Shown here piece after piece: positions 37,214 to 46,514 of a stretch of DNA of 64,000 nucleotides. The notes beneath the pieces are model-generated. The model had not been told where the DNA came from. It worked only from the letters and a program-made list of their open reading frames with translations, and did not search any database. Every line of letters begins with the position of its first letter. The stretch's first letter is position 1. Source of the stretch: Pseudomonas cannabina (GTDB taxonomy: Bacteria > Pseudomonadota > Gammaproteobacteria > Pseudomonadales > Pseudomonadaceae); assembly GCF_900100365.1 (NCBI RefSeq), contig NZ_FNKU01000002.1:119966-183965 (forward strand), written 5' to 3'. The translations under genes were made by a program, and so were the position numbers.

Positions 37214-38185
37214 TTATCGTTTTTGCAAATGACATCGTACAAATTGTCTTTCACTCTCGATCAATGATTGAGGTTTATCGCACCCGGTTGTGTGCTGGCT
37301 ACAGCGGTCCCGAAAGAAACAGCCACTTGGTAGCTTGCGGTTACCTGGTAATTCGATGGGAGCTGCGATTGATTCAGTCTTCGGTGCCGCACCTAATCGT
37401 GGGACAGCTTCGAGTAACAATTGGGTATAGGGGTGGCATGGCTTATCCAGAACTTGAGCTGCGCCACCAAGCTCAACGATTTGCCCCAAGTACATCACTG
37501 CTATCCGCGTAGACATATGACGTACTACAGATACATTGTGCGAAATCAAGATGTATGTGAGCTTTCGTGTCTCTTGCAGCTCCGCTAGCAGATTGAGTAT
37601 CTGTGCCTGAACCGATATATCCAATGCCGATGTAGGCTCGTCCAGGACAATAATATCTGGATCAGAAGAAATGGCTCGAGCTATCGCAATCCGCTGCCGC
37701 TGCCCTCCGGAAAACTGGTGGGGGAATCGGTCAATATATTCTGGGCGAATGCCGACCTGGGCCGCGACTCTTGCCGCCACGTCCCTCATCTGTTCACGAG
37801 GAGCATTGCCTCGCACGTATAAGGGCTCAGTGATGATTTTCCAGATGGGAAGGCGTGGATCAAGTGACGACTGAGGATCTTGTAAAACGATTTGAATATT
37901 ACTGCTACCTTCGCCGCGTCGCTCGGCCCACTTCAGCTCACCACTGCTGGGTGCCACCAAGCCCAGCAATACCTGGGCCAATGTGCTTTTACCGCAACCA
38001 GACTCTCCTACAATACCCAACGTTTCACCAGCTCGTACCTGAAGGTCAATGCCATTCAAAGCGTGTGCATATCCCCGTGGCCGTCCAAGCCAGTCATTAC
38101 TGACGGGAAAACGAACACGAACTTCGTTCAGCTGAAGAACGGTGGCAGCCTCTTTAGCAATGGTATGAATGGTGGCATTGTTCAT
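37214..38185 (-). CDS. ddpF: DdpF-like ABC transporter ATPase
   Basis: 323 residues from the ATG at 38185 (GGAGTG upstream; overlaps the ddpD stop). ATPase of an Opp/Dpp-type importer: Walker [10 protein letters not shown]-loop [11 protein letters not shown], signature [15 protein letters not shown], Walker [13 protein letters not shown], switch His in ISHNVSV. The C-terminal oligopeptide-transporter zone has four Cys (CFFRDRC...C...C) that can hold an iron-sulphur cluster, as in DppD/OppF relatives. Last gene of the ddp operon. Confidence 0.88.
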   Translation of the reverse strand: MNNATIHTIAKEAATVLQLNEVRVRFPVSNDWLGRPRGYAHALNGIDLQVRAGETLGIVGESGCGKSTLAQVLLGLVAPSSGELKWAERRGEGSSNIQIVLQDPQSSLDPRLPIWKIITEPLYVRGNAPREQMRDVAARVAAQVGIRPEYIDRFPHQFSGGQRQRIAIARAISSDPDIIVLDEPTSALDISVQAQILNLLAELQETRKLTYILISHNVSVVRHMSTRIAVMYLGQIVELGGAAQVLDKPCHPYTQLLLEAVPRLGAAPKTESIAAPIELPGNRKLPSGCFFRDRCSQHTTGCDKPQSLIESERQFVRCHLQKR

Positions 38186-39174
38186 AGCGAACACTCCTTC
38201 AGCGATAGCCAGCACGCGCAGCTATGTTGATCGCTGATTGCATTGAGCTTCGGGCGTTTTGCACAATAAGGCTGGACGTATGCGCAACGCTCCTGAAACG
38301 TGCAGCCCATTGGCAAGAAGGCTAGGCTCGGCACATGACCAGGGATAGTCAGCAGCGAATCACCAGGCTCTACCACTTCTGGAAGGCATCTGAGTAACCC
38401 TTGCGTGTAGGGATGCTGTGGATTCCCGATGACGTCGGCAGTGTGCCCTTCCTCAACCACAGCACCCGTGTACATTACGTACACCCGGTCGCAGAACTGC
38501 GAAACCAATGCGATGTCATGAGTAATAAACAGAATGGCGGTGCCTCGTTGCCGAGCTTTTTCTCGCAGCAGCAGCAACACCTGACGTTGCACGGTTACGT
38601 CCAGTGCAGTGGTGGGCTCGTCTGCAATCAGCAATTTTGGTTCACAGGAGAAAGCCAACGCGATCATTACGCGCTGACGCATGCCTCCTGATAATTCGAA
38701 AGGATAGCTCTCCAATACCTGTTCTGGCGTAGCGATGTGCATATCGCGCAACAGTGCTATCGCCTTGATACGGGCTTCTAGGGAGCTTATTTTCTGGTGA
38801 TGGGTGATCACCTCCAGCATTTGCTGGCCTATGCGCCGTGTCGGATTTAGGGCAGTCATTGGCTCTTGGAAAATCATCGATGCATCGCGGCCCCGGATTT
38901 TTAGTAGATCCTTTTCAGGAGCCATCAACATGTCTCGACCGAGCATATATAAGCTGCCGGCAGTCACGCGGTAGCTGCGCTCAGGCAGCAGGCGCATGCT
39001 CAACATGGCAGTCACCGACTTGCCCGATCCGGATTCACCAACGACACCTACGATTTCACCAGGATTGATGTGCAACGACAATCCGTTAAGGGCCTTGACG
39101 TTGTGCTTATAGCTAGGAAACTCTAGGTACAAATTGTCGATGGCCAGCACTGGATTCGAAATCTGCATGGTCAT
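38182..39174 (-). CDS. ddpD: DdpD-like ABC transporter ATPase
   Basis: 330 residues. Walker A GESGSGKS, signature LSGGMRQRVMIALAF, Walker B LLIADEPTTALD and the C-terminal Cys-containing zone (GCTFQERCAYVQPYCAKRP) mark the second ATPase of a peptide importer. Both ends overlap neighbours by four bases, so ddpC-D-F form one coupled unit. Confidence 0.88.
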   Translation of the reverse strand: MTMQISNPVLAIDNLYLEFPSYKHNVKALNGLSLHINPGEIVGVVGESGSGKSVTAMLSMRLLPERSYRVTAGSLYMLGRDMLMAPEKDLLKIRGRDASMIFQEPMTALNPTRRIGQQMLEVITHHQKISSLEARIKAIALLRDMHIATPEQVLESYPFELSGGMRQRVMIALAFSCEPKLLIADEPTTALDVTVQRQVLLLLREKARQRGTAILFITHDIALVSQFCDRVYVMYTGAVVEEGHTADVIGNPQHPYTQGLLRCLPEVVEPGDSLLTIPGHVPSLAFLPMGCTFQERCAYVQPYCAKRPKLNAISDQHSCACWLSLKECSL

Positions 39175-40046
39175 TTCCCCTGTTGCCGTGGATCGAGCAG
39201 ATCGCGCACGCCATCACCCAGCAAATTGAAGCCAGTGGCCGTAATCAGAATTGCCAAACCCGGAAAGGCCGAGTACCACCAGTTATCCAGGATGTAGTTG
39301 CGTCCGGTGGCGACCATCGCGCCCCACTCTGCCGTAGGTTGTTGCGCTCCCAGGCCGATAAATCCTAGGGCTGAAGCCATAAGAATCGCGCTCCCGATAT
39401 CCATGCTCAGTTGCACCAGTAAAGGCGGCATCGCGTTACGTGCTACGTGCCAGTGCATTAGGTGCCAGCGACTGGCACCGAAAGTCTGGGCTGCTTTGAC
39501 ATACCCCTGATGTCGAATGCTCAACGCTTGGCCACGAGCTAGCCGCACGTAGGAGGGTATTCGTACGAGGGTGATAGCCAGCATCGCGTTGAACAGGCTC
39601 GCGCCCAAAGCAGCTGCGAGAGCCATGATCAATACCAGCGACGGTACCGATAGCATGATGTCCATCAGGCGCATGATGACCGCATCGCAACGTCCACCAA
39701 TAACCCCTGAAAAGCATCCAAGTATTCCGCCGATGAAACAGGATGCAAATGCCACGAACAAGCCAACACCCACCGATTGTTGGCTGCCGAAGATAACCCG
39801 ACTGAACAGGTCACGACCGACCTCGTCTGTGCCGAACCAGTGAGCCGAGGTCGGTGGCGACAGGCGTTCAGCTAGATTCAATGCGTTAGGGTCGTGGCTG
39901 GTAAGCCAAGGCGCACAGACCATGCACAGCAAAACCAGAAAGATAATTGCAATACCTGCCATGGTCAGCGTGCTGCGGCCAACGTGGTGGGCCAAATAGG
40001 CGATTTTTGCATGAAACCGGGCGCGATTAGTCTGGTTTACGAACAT
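39171..40046 (-). CDS. ddpC: DdpC-like permease
   Basis: 291 residues with about six membrane segments and the DppC-type N-terminal domain (LTSHDPNALNLAERLSPPTSAHWFGTDEVGRDLFSRV). The EAA loop is present (YVKAAQTFGASRWHLMHWHVARN). It pairs with DdpB to form the translocation channel. Intact. Confidence 0.88.
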   Translation of the reverse strand: MFVNQTNRARFHAKIAYLAHHVGRSTLTMAGIAIIFLVLLCMVCAPWLTSHDPNALNLAERLSPPTSAHWFGTDEVGRDLFSRVIFGSQQSVGVGLFVAFASCFIGGILGCFSGVIGGRCDAVIMRLMDIMLSVPSLVLIMALAAALGASLFNAMLAITLVRIPSYVRLARGQALSIRHQGYVKAAQTFGASRWHLMHWHVARNAMPPLLVQLSMDIGSAILMASALGFIGLGAQQPTAEWGAMVATGRNYILDNWWYSAFPGLAILITATGFNLLGDGVRDLLDPRQQGK

Positions 40047-40047
40047 A

Positions 40048-41052
40048 TCAATTCACCTGGCCAATGCGTGGATCAATCACGCGATATACAAGATCAATCG
40101 CCATGTTCAACAGTACATAAATGAATGAAACCATGATTTCGAAGCCCATCACCGCAGGGAAGTCCAACGCCTGGATCGATTTAACGACATAGGCCCCCAT
40201 ACCTGGCCAGGCAAATACTGTTTCGGTCAGTACTGCGCCGTACAGCAAATCCCCCAAAGTCAGTCCAAGGACGGTAACGGAGGGGATCAGAGCGTTGGGG
40301 AGCGCATGGCGCAGGACAACGGTCCATCGGGACAGTCCATAAGCGCGTGCGGTACGGATGTAGTCTTCACCCAGTTGATCGAGCATCGCCGAACGAATCT
40401 GTCGTGCAATAACACCAAGGGTCACGAACCCTAGAGTTGCTGCTGGGAGAATCAGATGCTCCGCAGCATCGAGAAATAATCGGCCATCACCCGCGATTAA
40501 AGAGTCGATCAGATAAAAGCCACTGTTTGCAGGTGGTGGCGCGAGCCCATCGGACAACCGAGCGCCCCCAGGCAGCCAGCCAAGATGACCGTAAAACAGA
40601 ACAATTGCACCAAGGCCGAGCCAAAAAGCCGGGGTGGAGATTCCAGTCACCGCCAAGGTACGGGCTATATGGTCTACGGCACGGTTGTGATACACGGCTG
40701 ACAATACGCCAAGCGGCACACCGACCAAAATCGCCAGAACTAGTGCTACCAGCGCCAACTCCAATGTAGCCGGGAAAAACGCTTGCAAGTCTTCAAGCAC
40801 CGGACGGCCAGTTCGTATCGACGTCCCAAGGTCACCGTGCAGCAGGTCAATCACATAACGACCATATTGTTCATATAGCGGTAGATCCAATCCCAACTGA
40901 TGACGTATGCCCGCAACCAAGGCGTCACTGGCACGGTCGCCTGCTATCAGCCGGGCAGGATCACCAGGGATCAGGTGCGATATTGAAAATGTAATTAGCG
41001 AAACACCGAACACCACCAAAAGCAGGCCGAACTGGGCAGCCTGCGGCTGCAA
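40048..41052 (-). CDS. ddpB: DdpB-like permease, extreme N terminus replaced at an IS junction
   Basis: 334 residues from a TTG at 41052. It has the DppB features: first membrane segment FGLLLVVFGVSLITFSISHLIPGDPA, EAA loop YIRTARAYGLSRWTVVLRHALPNAL, and the end VYRVIDPRI. Family members usually start with M-L-x-F-x-x-R-R before this segment. Here the bases before ...AQFGLLL read into the IS91-family element, so the first few residues and the ribosome site were lost or replaced. Expression now depends on the IS. Confidence 0.8.
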   Translation of the reverse strand: MQPQAAQFGLLLVVFGVSLITFSISHLIPGDPARLIAGDRASDALVAGIRHQLGLDLPLYEQYGRYVIDLLHGDLGTSIRTGRPVLEDLQAFFPATLELALVALVLAILVGVPLGVLSAVYHNRAVDHIARTLAVTGISTPAFWLGLGAIVLFYGHLGWLPGGARLSDGLAPPPANSGFYLIDSLIAGDGRLFLDAAEHLILPAATLGFVTLGVIARQIRSAMLDQLGEDYIRTARAYGLSRWTVVLRHALPNALIPSVTVLGLTLGDLLYGAVLTETVFAWPGMGAYVVKSIQALDFPAVMGFEIMVSFIYVLLNMAIDLVYRVIDPRIGQVN

Positions 41053-41121
41053 ATTGTGGGATTTTGAAATCGGTTATCATAGCCGAAATCGAGTCGATCC
41101 CTCCTCAGCACAGGCTTACAC

Positions 41122-41403
41122 ATGGCGTCAGAGACCAAAAAACGTAAACGGGCGAGCCGGGCAAAAGCCAAGGCAAAGCAGACCCGTCTCCAACGCGCCG
41201 GGCATACCACCTTCGTTCCCGATACCGACTTTTTCTTCGATATCGATCCTTTGGGTGATGTCGATCTTTGTAGTTGCTGCCAGACAACGTATCTGAACGA
41301 CATGTTTCCCGACGCTTCTTGCGTAAGCGTTTCGATGAGAGAAGGGCCAGGCGGATTCGCCATCACCGCCGTCATTCACCACGATGAGGAGCCGCCCTGC
41401 TGA
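41122..41403 (+). CDS. Small ORF upstream of the IS91-family transposase
   Basis: 93 residues, with a Lys/Arg-rich N terminus (ETKKRKRASRAKAKAKQTRL) and a CSCCQ motif in the acidic C-terminal part. Its end overlaps the transposase start by 20 bases, suggesting co-translation. IS91 itself has a small ORF upstream of its transposase. I assign it to the element by position. Function unknown. Confidence 0.5.
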   Translation: MASETKKRKRASRAKAKAKQTRLQRAGHTTFVPDTDFFFDIDPLGDVDLCSCCQTTYLNDMFPDASCVSVSMREGPGGFAITAVIHHDEEPPC

Positions 41404-42613
41404 CGTGGCCTCTGCACCGCCTGCTTACAAACCTCGACCGCTCAAAAACCTCTTCACGGCCAACGGCTGCTGGGCAGATTTGCTGGAGGCCGGCGGTCTG
41501 CGCCAAATCGAAGTGGAGTCGATCAGCAAAATGCTCGCCTGCGGCACCTCGATACTGGGCGTCAAACACTACACCTGCGGCAACGACAGCTGCCCGCACG
41601 TCAAATACCTGTGCAACACCTGCCATTGCCGGGCCTGTCCTTCCTGCGGCAAAAAGGCCACCGACCAGTGGATCGCCGTGCAAAACAACCGTCTGCCCGA
41701 CTGCCCCTGGCAGCATCTGGTGTTCACGCTGCCCGACACGCTGTGGTCCCTGTTCTTCTACAACCGCTGGCTGCTTGATGCGCTGTTTCGTCTGGCGGCC
41801 GATAACCTGATCTACACCGCCAAGCGGCGCGGTTTGCGCGTCGGGATTTTCGGGGCGCTGCACACCTATGGACGGCGGCTCAACTGGCATCCCCACGTCC
41901 ACCTGTCGGTGACCGCGGGCGGCCTGGATGAGCAGGGCGTCTGGAAAAATCTGTCGTTCCACAAAGAGGCCCTGCGGCGGCGCTGGATGTGGCTGGTGCG
42001 CGATTACCTGCTGGGACAGCCGCTTTCGCAACTGACGATGCCGCCGCCGCTGGCCCACATCCACTGTGAAAACGACTGGCACCGTCTGATACTGACCGCT
42101 GGCGGCCAGCACTGGCACATCCACTTGTCGAAGAAGACGGAAAACGGCCGAAAGACCGTCAATTACCTGGGCCGCTACCTGAAAAAACCGCCGATCTCGG
42201 GCAGTCGTCTGGCGCATTACACCAACGGGGCCACGTTGAGCTTCACCTACCTGGATCACCGCACACAGACCTATCAGCAGGAAACGCTGAGCCAGGCCGA
42301 CATGCTGCGCCGGGTGGTGCAGCACATCCCGGAAAAGCATTTCCGGATGATCCGGTATTTTGGTTTTCTGGCCAATCGGGTGTGTGGGAAATACCTGCCG
42401 AAGGTGTATGAAGCATTGAAGATGGCGACGCCAGGACCGACACCGAAGCTGTATTTTGTGCAGATGGCCAAAGCCTTTCTAAACGTCGATCCGTTCCGTT
42501 GCGTGCTGTGTGGCGCGCGGATGGTATACACGGCGGCAATCAGCGGGCTGACGGTACAGGGACTGGTCCTCAACGCTCAGGCGATCGCGCAGATGAGGTA
42601 CGTGAAGCCCTGA
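41384..42613 (+). CDS. IS91-family (IS801-like) transposase
   Basis: 409 residues. The zinc-finger-like N terminus reads HYTCGNDSCPHVKYLCNTCHCRACPSCG when joined in order (Cys pairs at ~64-88). The HUH region HPHVHLSVT follows near 168-176. The catalytic Tyr region is VNYLGRYLKKPP near 263-274. It mediates rolling-circle transposition. A start at GTG or the first ATG is equally possible; the frame is intact. Confidence 0.88.
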   Translation: MRSRPADVASAPPAYKPRPLKNLFTANGCWADLLEAGGLRQIEVESISKMLACGTSILGVKHYTCGNDSCPHVKYLCNTCHCRACPSCGKKATDQWIAVQNNRLPDCPWQHLVFTLPDTLWSLFFYNRWLLDALFRLAADNLIYTAKRRGLRVGIFGALHTYGRRLNWHPHVHLSVTAGGLDEQGVWKNLSFHKEALRRRWMWLVRDYLLGQPLSQLTMPPPLAHIHCENDWHRLILTAGGQHWHIHLSKKTENGRKTVNYLGRYLKKPPISGSRLAHYTNGATLSFTYLDHRTQTYQQETLSQADMLRRVVQHIPEKHFRMIRYFGFLANRVCGKYLPKVYEALKMATPGPTPKLYFVQMAKAFLNVDPFRCVLCGARMVYTAAISGLTVQGLVLNAQAIAQMRYVKP

Positions 42614-42921
42614 CAGGGGGAAGGTGCGTCCGCACCTAGGCTTCGCGGTGAAATAACCTGCATTAACGCTGATTTATAGGGATTTTCACTGCATAAGTAA
42701 CGCATCAGCGTCTTCCTACACATCGCTATGAAGGCATGACGCCTCCTTCCAAGCGTCAGCTTGATGCATAGGCATTTTGAAATTCCTATGCATGAACAGG
42801 TGCTTGCGCAAAAAAGTCGAAAACGCCATTGAGCACCTCGATAATGCGGGCATCAAAAATCACAAGCCGCTCTAGCCTCCGCGAAACCCGGAGGGGTTCA
42901 GGACTAGCGTGAGGAACGGGT

Positions 42922-44520
42922 CTACTTGGTAATGCTTCCCAAGTTGAATACCTGTTCGAGCATAGGGTTGAACACGTACCCCTTGACTGAATCACGCATC
43001 GGCACGGTGTAGTTCTTCTGATAGAGGTAGGCATACACACTATCCTTGAGCACCATTTTTTGGGCAGCCTGGTAAAGCTCGACGCGCTTCTCTGTGTCGC
43101 TGGTGGCCGCCGCTTCGTGGATCAGCGTGTCAACTTCCGGGTTGCTGTAAAAAGAGCGGTTGCCCTGAAGGCCCTGCATCTTGGAGTCAAACCAGAAGTT
43201 CATGAACATGTACGGATCAGCAAAGTCCGGACTCCAAGTTCCCGCCGCAATATCATAGGCCGCCTGGCCCACGCGCTCACGCAGAGTAGCGTTGGCAAGT
43301 TTTTCCAACTTGAGATTGATGCCTAGTGGTGCCAGTGCCGCCTGCAGAGTCAGTCCGATCGGCTCCCAATTAGGGTCCTTGTCAGAATACATGTAGCTGA
43401 GGGTAGTGATTTTCTGTGGTGCTTTGGCGAGGCTGTCCTTGGCTGCTGCGATGTTCTGGTTCATTGCCGGCAGCGAGCTGTCATAAGCCCACATACCTTG
43501 CGGGATCGGCCCGTTCATAAGCTTGGCCTTGTCCTTCAGGATGCCTTTGACAATACCGTGGTAGTCCACAGCTTCCGTGATCGCGCGCCGTGCATCAACG
43601 CTGGTAAGCGGACCCTTCTTATTGTTCAGGTAGAGGTAAGTCACCCGCAGTGACGGGAACTCCTTGACGACCACTCCTGGTTTGCGGCCGAGTGCAGCGA
43701 GCTGGTCCTCGGGCATGTCTTCCACGATGTCCAGATCGCCGCGTTCTAACTGCAAGCGGCGGACGGAAGGCTCGCCTATGATTTTGATGACCACGGTTTT
43801 AAGACTAGGCTTTGGGCCAGCGTAATTGGTGTTCGGCTCCATGGTCAGCGACTGCCCTTTCTGCCAGGTGCTCAAGCGGAAGGGGCCAGAGCCGGCGGTG
43901 TGGTTTGACAGCCAGGCGTTTACATCCGAACTCTTATGGATCACATCAGGGTTGATGATCGAAGCACCGTTGTGAGCCAGGGTAAACAGAAACGGCGCGA
44001 AGGGCTTTTTCAGAGTGAAGCGAATGGTCTGCGGATCGATGACCGTAACCACCATGTCCTCTGGAAGCGCACCGGAAGGCCCTTGCTTGAGAGTCATCAA
44101 ACGATCAAAGGAAAACTTCACGGCGGCGGCATCAACTATGGCACCGTCATCGAATTTGTTGCCAGGTTTTATCTTAAACTCCCAAACGAGGTTATCAGGC
44201 GAGACAGTCCAGCTCTCCGCCAGATCACCCTCCACGTCAGTACTGCTTTTGCCGCCCTCAACCTTGTATCCGACCAACCGTTGATATGATGGGTAGGTAA
44301 TGGTCCAGTCATTGTTATCAAAGGTCACGGCTGGGTCGAGAGTCTGCGGATCAGCTGGTTTGCCAATGACCAGAGTGTCTTTAGGTACAGACGCCGTTGA
44401 GGCGTCCCAGGCGCCTAGACTCAAGGCGCTGCAAAAAACGGTCAGCAGCAATTTGCTGGTGCCAGAGGCGGATTTTCTGGTAACACTGCTCAATGAGTTC
44501 ATCCATGTTTCCTTGATCAT
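42922..44520 (-). CDS. ddpA: DdpA-like periplasmic dipeptide-binding protein
   Basis: 532 residues with a signal peptide (SKLLLTVFCSALSLGAWDAST) and the SBP family 5 fold: PADPQTLDPAVTFDNNDW at the mature N terminus, AAVKFSFDRL, and the C-terminal YDIAAGTWSPDFADPYMFM. An alternative start is the ATG seven codons in. By operon context the ligand is D-Ala-D-Ala or a similar dipeptide. Its own promoter region now holds a 102-bp MITE and an IS. Confidence 0.87.
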   Translation of the reverse strand: MIKETWMNSLSSVTRKSASGTSKLLLTVFCSALSLGAWDASTASVPKDTLVIGKPADPQTLDPAVTFDNNDWTITYPSYQRLVGYKVEGGKSSTDVEGDLAESWTVSPDNLVWEFKIKPGNKFDDGAIVDAAAVKFSFDRLMTLKQGPSGALPEDMVVTVIDPQTIRFTLKKPFAPFLFTLAHNGASIINPDVIHKSSDVNAWLSNHTAGSGPFRLSTWQKGQSLTMEPNTNYAGPKPSLKTVVIKIIGEPSVRRLQLERGDLDIVEDMPEDQLAALGRKPGVVVKEFPSLRVTYLYLNNKKGPLTSVDARRAITEAVDYHGIVKGILKDKAKLMNGPIPQGMWAYDSSLPAMNQNIAAAKDSLAKAPQKITTLSYMYSDKDPNWEPIGLTLQAALAPLGINLKLEKLANATLRERVGQAAYDIAAGTWSPDFADPYMFMNFWFDSKMQGLQGNRSFYSNPEVDTLIHEAAATSDTEKRVELYQAAQKMVLKDSVYAYLYQKNYTVPMRDSVKGYVFNPMLEQVFNLGSITK

Positions 44521-44546
44521 TCAATGTATAGAGCGCTATCACCTAG

Positions 44547-44648
44547 TGTACTGTTTGCGAAATAATTTACCCATGACCTGCAACCTAAGTCATTGATAAA
44601 ATTTGAATTTTCCGTTATTCAGCAGATGGTTTTTTCGAAAACAGTACA
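44547..44648. mobile_element. 102-bp MITE, copy 1
   Basis: Terminal inverted repeats TGTACTGTTTGCGAAA / TTTCGAAAACAGTACA, flanked by CTAG on both sides (44543-44546, 44649-44652). No coding capacity. The same 102-bp unit occurs inverted at 56407-56508. An IS5-family copy has used the CTAG at its right end as target. Confidence 0.85.
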
Positions 44649-44652
44649 CTAG

Positions 44653-45861
44653 GGAGACGCTGAACAATTAACCCGTTCGCACCGTCCCCATTTCCAAGCC
44701 GGTTTTTTTCAACCTGCCGGCCTTATTTTACGTTTCTCGAGCAGATTTCTGCCCTCATTTTGCTGAAAGGCGGGCCAGTCCCGCCTTTCAGACGGATTTA
44801 TCCTGCCGTCTGTTGTAAATACCGCTTGGCCAGCATCAGATTGGCCAACCCAAACAAACTGAACAACTGCGCTGTATTCTTTTCCAGCCCACGGTAGCGA
44901 ACCTTGCGATGATTGAAGCGCACCTTGATTACCTGGAAGGGGTGCTCGACCTTGGCACGCAGTTGCGCCTTGGCATATTCAATTTTGCGCTTGACCCGAT
45001 ACAGCACGCTGCCTTCGCCGTGCTGCTTGTAACTGCTTGGCCGTTCTGCAATCGACCAGATAACGTCCCGTTCAGCATGCTCCGGTCGCTTGGCCGCACC
45101 GGTGTATCCAGCGTCACCCGAAACATAGGTTTCGTCACCGTGAAGCAACTGGCCAACCTGGGTGACATCCGCCACGTTAGCGGCCGTCCCTACTACGCTG
45201 TGCACCAGCCCCGACGTGGCGTCTACACCAATGTGGGCCTTCATCCCAAAGTGCCATTGATTGCCTTTCCTGGCCTGATGCATCTCAGGATCACGCTTGC
45301 CTTCTCGGTTCTTGACCGAGGGCGGCGCGGCGATCAGAGTAGCGTCGACGATAGTGCCTTCCTTGAGCAGCAGCCCCCGGCTGGCCAGATGCTGGTTAAT
45401 CGTTTCAAACAGCAGCCGGGTTAGCTGATGGACTTCCAGCAAGCGGCGAAAACGCAGCAAGGTGGTGGCATCCGGTGCAGACTCGCGACCCAGGTCGATA
45501 CCCATAAAACCGCGGATGGCCTGGCTGTCGTAGACGGCATCTTCGCAACCTTCATCGGAGAAACCGAAACACTGCTGCACGACGTACATGCGCAACATGC
45601 GCGACACCCCTATCGCAGGGCGTCCGCGCTTGCCTGCGGTGTTGCTATAAAACGGCGCCACTTGCGCCTCCAGCAGGGCCCAGGGCACCAACTGTTCAAG
45701 GTCAGCCAGGAAGCGATCTCGGCGAGTCTGCTTTTTCTTGCCGGTATATTCGAGTTCGGAGAAGGTCTTCTGCACGCGCGTAACGCTCACGGAGAGGGAG
45801 GCTGTTGAAGGAACTTAGTGTGCCAAGGGTGGGGACAGTTGGCTATTTTTGCAGCGCCTCC
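44653..45861 (-). mobile_element. IS5-family insertion sequence, copy 2 (1209 bp)
   Basis: Reverse-oriented copy of 10209-11417, of the same length, with CTAG at 44649-44652 and 45862-45865. It separates ddpX from ddpA. Confidence 0.92.
44798..45790 (-). CDS. IS5-family transposase, copy 2
   Basis: The 330-residue sequence appears the same as copy 1 (10280-11272), with the same catalytic motifs (GTIVDATLI, VSGDAGYTG, KVEHPF) and the same GTG start. An intact gene, so either copy could supply transposase for the MITEs that share these termini. Confidence 0.92.
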   Translation of the reverse strand: MSVTRVQKTFSELEYTGKKKQTRRDRFLADLEQLVPWALLEAQVAPFYSNTAGKRGRPAIGVSRMLRMYVVQQCFGFSDEGCEDAVYDSQAIRGFMGIDLGRESAPDATTLLRFRRLLEVHQLTRLLFETINQHLASRGLLLKEGTIVDATLIAAPPSVKNREGKRDPEMHQARKGNQWHFGMKAHIGVDATSGLVHSVVGTAANVADVTQVGQLLHGDETYVSGDAGYTGAAKRPEHAERDVIWSIAERPSSYKQHGEGSVLYRVKRKIEYAKAQLRAKVEHPFQVIKVRFNHRKVRYRGLEKNTAQLFSLFGLANLMLAKRYLQQTAG

Positions 45862-45937
45862 CTAGCGAGTGGTTATATCCTTTTTACAGCACACCCCCGT
45901 CTCTAGTACTGACGTAATCTCCGTCTAAAAACGCGAC

Positions 45938-46510
45938 TTATTCGTCATCAAGCAAGGGGTAATCGTCGGCATTTGGTAGCTCGTAATGCCACCACTCAGT
46001 AGCAATTGCCTGGAAACCAGCGGCGAGCATGATTCCCAACAGCATCAGACGATGGCGTTGCACATCTACTGGCAAGTCGGCGTAAAAATGGTGTGACTTC
46101 TCTTCCATCGTGTCAAAAGCAGTACCCATGTCCAGCGGCTCCCCCTCAGTGCCTATAAGGGTCAAATCTAGCGCCACTCCGCGGCTATGGTGGGAGCCAG
46201 ATTGTGGGTCGCGCACATAGTCTTTATTGGGTAGTGCGCTCCACAATATTTGCTGGGCATAGGGCGGCCGATAAGCGTCACAGATGCGCAGGATGAAACC
46301 GGCCTGACGGGCGAGCCGACTTGCCTTGATCAAACTTTTGCCTGCATCACGGTGTAACCGGCAATGCGCTCTCCGATAGATCGCTCTGCCGGTCAGGTTG
46401 GCAGCACCAGCGTATATCAGGTCGATTTGGACCTGATAATGTTGGGCATCAATCTCTACAAGGGGACTGTTGTTCACGCATACACTCAAGATGGGAGTCG
46501 ATGGTGTCAT
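45938..46510 (-). CDS. ddpX: D-alanyl-D-alanine dipeptidase DdpX (VanX family)
   Basis: 190 residues from the ATG at 46510. All VanX/DdpX active-site elements are visible: Arg81 in DAYRPPYAQ, zinc ligands His108 and Asp115 in GSHHSRGVALDL, catalytic Glu172 and zinc ligand His175 in TEWWHYEL. It hydrolyses D-Ala-D-Ala to D-Ala, probably in the cytoplasm since no signal peptide is seen. It directly follows the rpiR gene and, before the IS insertion, was followed by ddpA, the E. coli ddpXABCDF order. Confidence 0.9.
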   Translation of the reverse strand: MTPSTPILSVCVNNSPLVEIDAQHYQVQIDLIYAGAANLTGRAIYRRAHCRLHRDAGKSLIKASRLARQAGFILRICDAYRPPYAQQILWSALPNKDYVRDPQSGSHHSRGVALDLTLIGTEGEPLDMGTAFDTMEEKSHHFYADLPVDVQRHRLMLLGIMLAAGFQAIATEWWHYELPNADDYPLLDDE

Positions 46511-46514
46511 AGCA

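Larger units (their letters stand above)
41060..42793 (+). mobile_element. IS91-family (IS801-like) element, complete copy
   Basis: The right end (CCTATGCAT, then GAAC at 42794-42797) is identical to that at 1149. The left end is not exact: I place it between ~41040 and 41100 because ddpB coding similarity stops there. Length ~1.7 kb, longer than the ~1.5 kb I recall for IS801, because a small ORF upstream of the transposase seems to be part of it. It lies between ddpA and ddpB in the orientation opposite to the operon. After GAAC a short fragment in plus orientation (...KVENAIEHLDNAGIKNHKPL, stop) looks like the tail of another broken gene. Confidence 0.75.
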